A DNA stretch of 64,000 nt from the NCBI RefSeq assembly GCF_018398425.1, contig NZ_JADPMV010000001.1, forward strand, positions 2,728,001 to 2,792,000, in the 5' to 3' direction. Origin of the DNA: Pseudomonas lalucatii. GTDB lineage: Bacteria > Pseudomonadota > Gammaproteobacteria > Pseudomonadales > Pseudomonadaceae. The notes beneath the pieces were generated by a model, which did not search any database, was not told the DNA's origin, and saw only the letters and a list, made by a program, of their open reading frames with translations. Shown here one piece after another: positions 61,619-64,000 of the stretch. The position numbers and the translations under genes are program-made. Each line of letters opens with the position of its first letter. The stretch's first letter is position 1.

Positions 61619-62391
61619 GAGTCTTCTGCCTCGTCCTGTTCCTCGCCCTGCTCGCCGGCTGCGCCCGCGGCCCGCAGATCGATACGCGGTACAGTGCCGT
61701 CGGCCAGAACAGCCGGGTGCAGTACATCATCCTGCACTACACCTCGGCCGACCTGGCGCGCTCGCTGCGCCTGCTGACCGAGGGCGAGGTCAGCAGCCAC
61801 TACCTGATCGGCGACGCCCCGCCGACCATCTACCGCCTGGTCGACGAGAACCGCCGTGCCTGGCACGTCGGCGACAGCCAGTGGCGGGGGCGCACCTGGC
61901 TCAATGCCAGCACCATCGGCATCGAGCTGGTCAACCAGGGCTACTACGAGGGACCGAACGGGCGCTATTGGCAACCCTTTGCGCCGGCGCAGATCGAGGC
62001 GTTGATCGTCCTGCTCCAGGACCTCATGCGCCGCCACGACCTGGCGCCCGGCAGCATCCTCGGCCACAGCGACGTGGCGCCGCAGCGCAAGGTCGACCCG
62101 GGGCCGCTGTTCCCCTGGCGGCGCCTGGCCGAGGCCGGCCTGGTGCCCTGGCCGGATGCCCAGGCGGTGGCGCGCCAGCAGGCGCTGTTCGCCGCCAGCC
62201 TGCCGAGCGTGGCCTGGTTCCAGGCGCAGCTGGCCCTGCAGGGCTACGACGTGCCCCGGCATGGCGAGCTGGATGAAGCCACGCGCAACGTGCTGGCGGC
62301 CTTCCAGATGAAGTACCGGCCGGCCCGTTACGACGGCGAGGCGGATGCCGAGACGGCGGCCCTGCTGCTGCTGCTCAACAGCCCGGACTGA
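61615..62391 (+). CDS. ampDh2: N-acetylmuramoyl-L-alanine amidase, lipoprotein (AmpDh2-like)
   Basis: The 258-residue protein has lipobox LLAGCAR (Cys16), an amidase_2 domain with zinc ligands His41 (ILHYTS), His151 and Asp161 (GHSDVAPQRKVDPG), and a C-terminal peptidoglycan-binding domain (about 190–250). It cleaves the glycan–peptide bond in the periplasm, part of the AmpD family that influences beta-lactamase induction. The symbol is from motif, size and neighbourhood. Confidence 0.85.
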   Translation: MRVFCLVLFLALLAGCARGPQIDTRYSAVGQNSRVQYIILHYTSADLARSLRLLTEGEVSSHYLIGDAPPTIYRLVDENRRAWHVGDSQWRGRTWLNASTIGIELVNQGYYEGPNGRYWQPFAPAQIEALIVLLQDLMRRHDLAPGSILGHSDVAPQRKVDPGPLFPWRRLAEAGLVPWPDAQAVARQQALFAASLPSVAWFQAQLALQGYDVPRHGELDEATRNVLAAFQMKYRPARYDGEADAETAALLLLLNSPD

Positions 62392-62457
62392 GCGCCCGGG
62401 CGCGCCGGCAGCCGACAGCCGCGCTATCATCCGCGCCATCGAATGGGGGGATGCAGC

Positions 62458-63687
62458 ATGCTCAACGGCCTGTGGCTGAGTTTTTTCCTGGTGGCGGCGG
62501 TGGCCGGGCTGTCGCGCTGGCTGCTCGGCGGCGAGCCGGCGGTGTTCGCCGCCATGGTCGAGAGCCTGTTCGCCATGGCCAAGCTGTCGGTCGAGGTGAT
62601 GGTGGTGCTGTTCGGCACCCTGACCCTCTGGCTCGGCCTGCTGCGCATCGCCGAGAAGGCCGGCCTGGTGGATGGCCTGGCGCGCCTGCTCGGCCCGCTG
62701 TTCGCCCGGTTGATGCCGGAGGTGCCGCGCGGCCACCCGGCCCTCGGCCTGATCACCATGAACTTCGCCGCCAACGGCCTGGGGCTGGACAACGCCGCCA
62801 CGCCGATCGGCCTCAAGGCCATGCGCGCCCTGCAGGACCTCAACCCCAGCAGCACCACGGCGAGCAATGCGCAGATCCTCTTCCTGGTGCTCAACGCCTC
62901 CTCCCTGACCCTGCTGCCGGTGAGCATCTTCATGTACCGGGTGCAACAGGGCGCGCCGGACCCGACCCTGGTGTTCCTGCCGATCCTCCTGGCCACCAGC
63001 GCCTCGACCCTGGTCGGCCTGCTGTCGGTGGCGCTGATGCAGCGCCTGCGCCTGTGGGACCCGGTGGTGCTGGCCTACCTGGTGCCCGGCGCCCTGGCCC
63101 TGGGCGCCTTCATGGCGCTGCTCGCCGGGATGAGCGCCACGGCGCTGGCGGCGCTGTCCTCGCTGCTCGGCAACCTGACCCTGTTCGGCGTCATCGTCGC
63201 CTTCCTGCTGCTCGGCGCGCTGAAGAAGGTGGCGGTCTACGAGCAGTTCGTCGAGGGTGCCAAGGAAGGCTTCGACGTGGCCAAGAGCCTGCTGCCCTAC
63301 CTGGTCGCCATGCTCTGCGCGATCGGCGTGCTGCGCGCCTCCGGCGCCCTGGAGATCGGCCTGGACGGCATCCGCTGGCTGGTCGAGGTGCTCGGCTGGG
63401 ACACCCGCTTCGTCGACGCCCTGCCCACCGCCATGGTCAAGCCGTTCTCCGGCAGCGCGGCGCGGGCCATGCTGATCGAGACCATGCAGAGTCAGGGGGT
63501 CGACAGCTTCCCGGCGCTGGTCGCGGCCACCGTGCAGGGCAGCACCGAGACCACCTTCTACGTGCTGGCGGTGTATTTCGGCGCGGTCGGCATCCAGCGC
63601 GTGCGCCACGCGGTGGGCTGCGCCCTGCTGGCCGAACTGGCCGGGGTGCTGGCGGCGATCGGGGTGTGCTACTGGTTCTTCGGCTGA
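62458..63687 (+). CDS. nucleoside recognition (Gate) domain membrane protein, SpmA/SpmB-like
   Basis: The 409-residue protein has about ten membrane helices and two Gate-type halves, resembling a fusion of spore maturation proteins SpmA and SpmB (TMNFAANGLGLDNAATPIGLKAM in the first half, VQGSTETTFYVLAVYFGAVG in the second). Pseudomonas does not sporulate; the transport role is unknown. ATG 62458 is chosen because a GGGGGG ribosome site fits; ATG 62443 is possible. Confidence 0.85.
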   Translation: MLNGLWLSFFLVAAVAGLSRWLLGGEPAVFAAMVESLFAMAKLSVEVMVVLFGTLTLWLGLLRIAEKAGLVDGLARLLGPLFARLMPEVPRGHPALGLITMNFAANGLGLDNAATPIGLKAMRALQDLNPSSTTASNAQILFLVLNASSLTLLPVSIFMYRVQQGAPDPTLVFLPILLATSASTLVGLLSVALMQRLRLWDPVVLAYLVPGALALGAFMALLAGMSATALAALSSLLGNLTLFGVIVAFLLLGALKKVAVYEQFVEGAKEGFDVAKSLLPYLVAMLCAIGVLRASGALEIGLDGIRWLVEVLGWDTRFVDALPTAMVKPFSGSAARAMLIETMQSQGVDSFPALVAATVQGSTETTFYVLAVYFGAVGIQRVRHAVGCALLAELAGVLAAIGVCYWFFG

Positions 63688-64000
63688 ACCGGCAGCACCA
63701 GCCCCAGGTTGCGCACGGCGTCGTCGTGCACCCCGGCGGCCGCCTGCGCGGCCAGTACGCGGAAGCGCAGCACGCCGATCAGCTGCCCGGCCTCGGTGAG
63801 TACCTGGACCTGCCAGCGGCCGAGCGCGTCGGCGGGGAAGTTGCGCTTGTGGGTCCAGGCCCGATAGCCCTGCTTGCGCCCGCCGTGGATCGACAGGGCG
63901 ATGCGTTCGATCTCTTTTCCCTCGTGGCGCCAGACGTGGTAGATGCGCTCGTTCAGCCCCCGCGGGGCGCTGATCGCGGTGTAGGCGAACAGGCCCTGGC
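63669..64000 (-). CDS. DUF2914-domain protein (DUF5924-like), 5' part outside the window
   Basis: The frame is open on the minus strand from the right edge to TAG (63669–63671), about 110 residues visible. Reading includes IYHVWRHEGKEIERIALSIHGGRKQGYRAWTHKRN, then a strand ending GVLRFRVLAAQ, the DUF2914 beta domain. Its 3' end overlaps that of the Gate protein by 19 bp, tail to tail. The membrane-spanning N-terminal part lies outside. Confidence 0.8.
   Translation of the reverse strand, partial: QGLFAYTAISAPRGLNERIYHVWRHEGKEIERIALSIHGGRKQGYRAWTHKRNFPADALGRWQVQVLTEAGQLIGVLRFRVLAAQAAAGVHDDAVRNLGLVLPVQPKNQ

Overview
The window is chromosomal DNA from a GC-rich gammaproteobacterium, almost certainly a Pseudomonas. 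The evidence is the trpI–trpBA divergon, the caa3-type cox cluster with its assembly genes, the split B12-dependent ribonucleotide reductase (nrdJa/nrdJb), the zur–znuCB / znuA divergon, polA–engB with an ErsA-like sRNA between them, and cytochrome c5/c4 followed by dsbA. Genes are dense, mostly in short operons. I saw no tRNA, rRNA, prophage, IS element or CRISPR.

Layout. 1–5.8 kb: end of a LysR regulator, the PBP7-type endopeptidase pbpG, a three-gene exported cluster (zinc phospholipase C/S1-P1 nuclease-like protein, parvulin prolyl isomerase, membrane-anchored protein of unknown function), a redoxin and a YCII protein. 5.8–16.7 kb: trpBA and trpI, dodecin, a luciferase-like flavoprotein, lipoproteins, an HAD phosphatase, a gamma-carbonic anhydrase-like protein, oligopeptidase A with a YheV protein, and a VOC protein. 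16.7–17.8 kb: an SOS-type radical SAM gene behind a perfect LexA box. 17.9–27.7 kb: a hexitol (mannitol) catabolism cluster, consisting of an AraC activator, an ABC transporter (mtlEFGK), mannitol dehydrogenase, fructokinase and a glucose-6-phosphate isomerase. Together these turn mannitol into glucose-6-phosphate for the Entner-Doudoroff route. A decayed copy of the C-terminus of the radical SAM gene lies just beyond pgi, so the cluster is bracketed by two copies of the same gene end, as expected of an inserted block.

28–38.2 kb: beta-carbonic anhydrase, then coxB, coxA, cox11, coxC, surf1, a Sco-like protein, heme A and heme O synthases, and SCO1/SenC, a complete cytochrome oxidase and assembly set. 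38.2–49.5 kb: a VOC/LysR divergent pair, the methionine importer metNIQ, a lipoprotein, the zinc uptake and regulation cluster, and the class II ribonucleotide reductase. 49.5–64 kb: thrB, polA, the ErsA-like sRNA, engB, cytochromes c5 and c4, dsbA, an EEP-family phosphoesterase, a GGDEF diguanylate cyclase, a cryptochrome-DASH photolyase gene broken in this assembly, MarC, an AmpDh2-like amidase, a nucleoside-recognition membrane protein, and the 3' part of a DUF2914 protein.

Two observations stand out. First, the cryptochrome-DASH gene is split by an exact 19-bp Tn5 mosaic end (the Nextera library adapter) at 60391–60409, flanked by an inverted repeat. This is a sequencing or assembly artefact, not biology. 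Second, the mannitol-to-G6P cluster lies between an intact and a truncated copy of the radical SAM gene end, which marks the boundaries of an acquired metabolic island.
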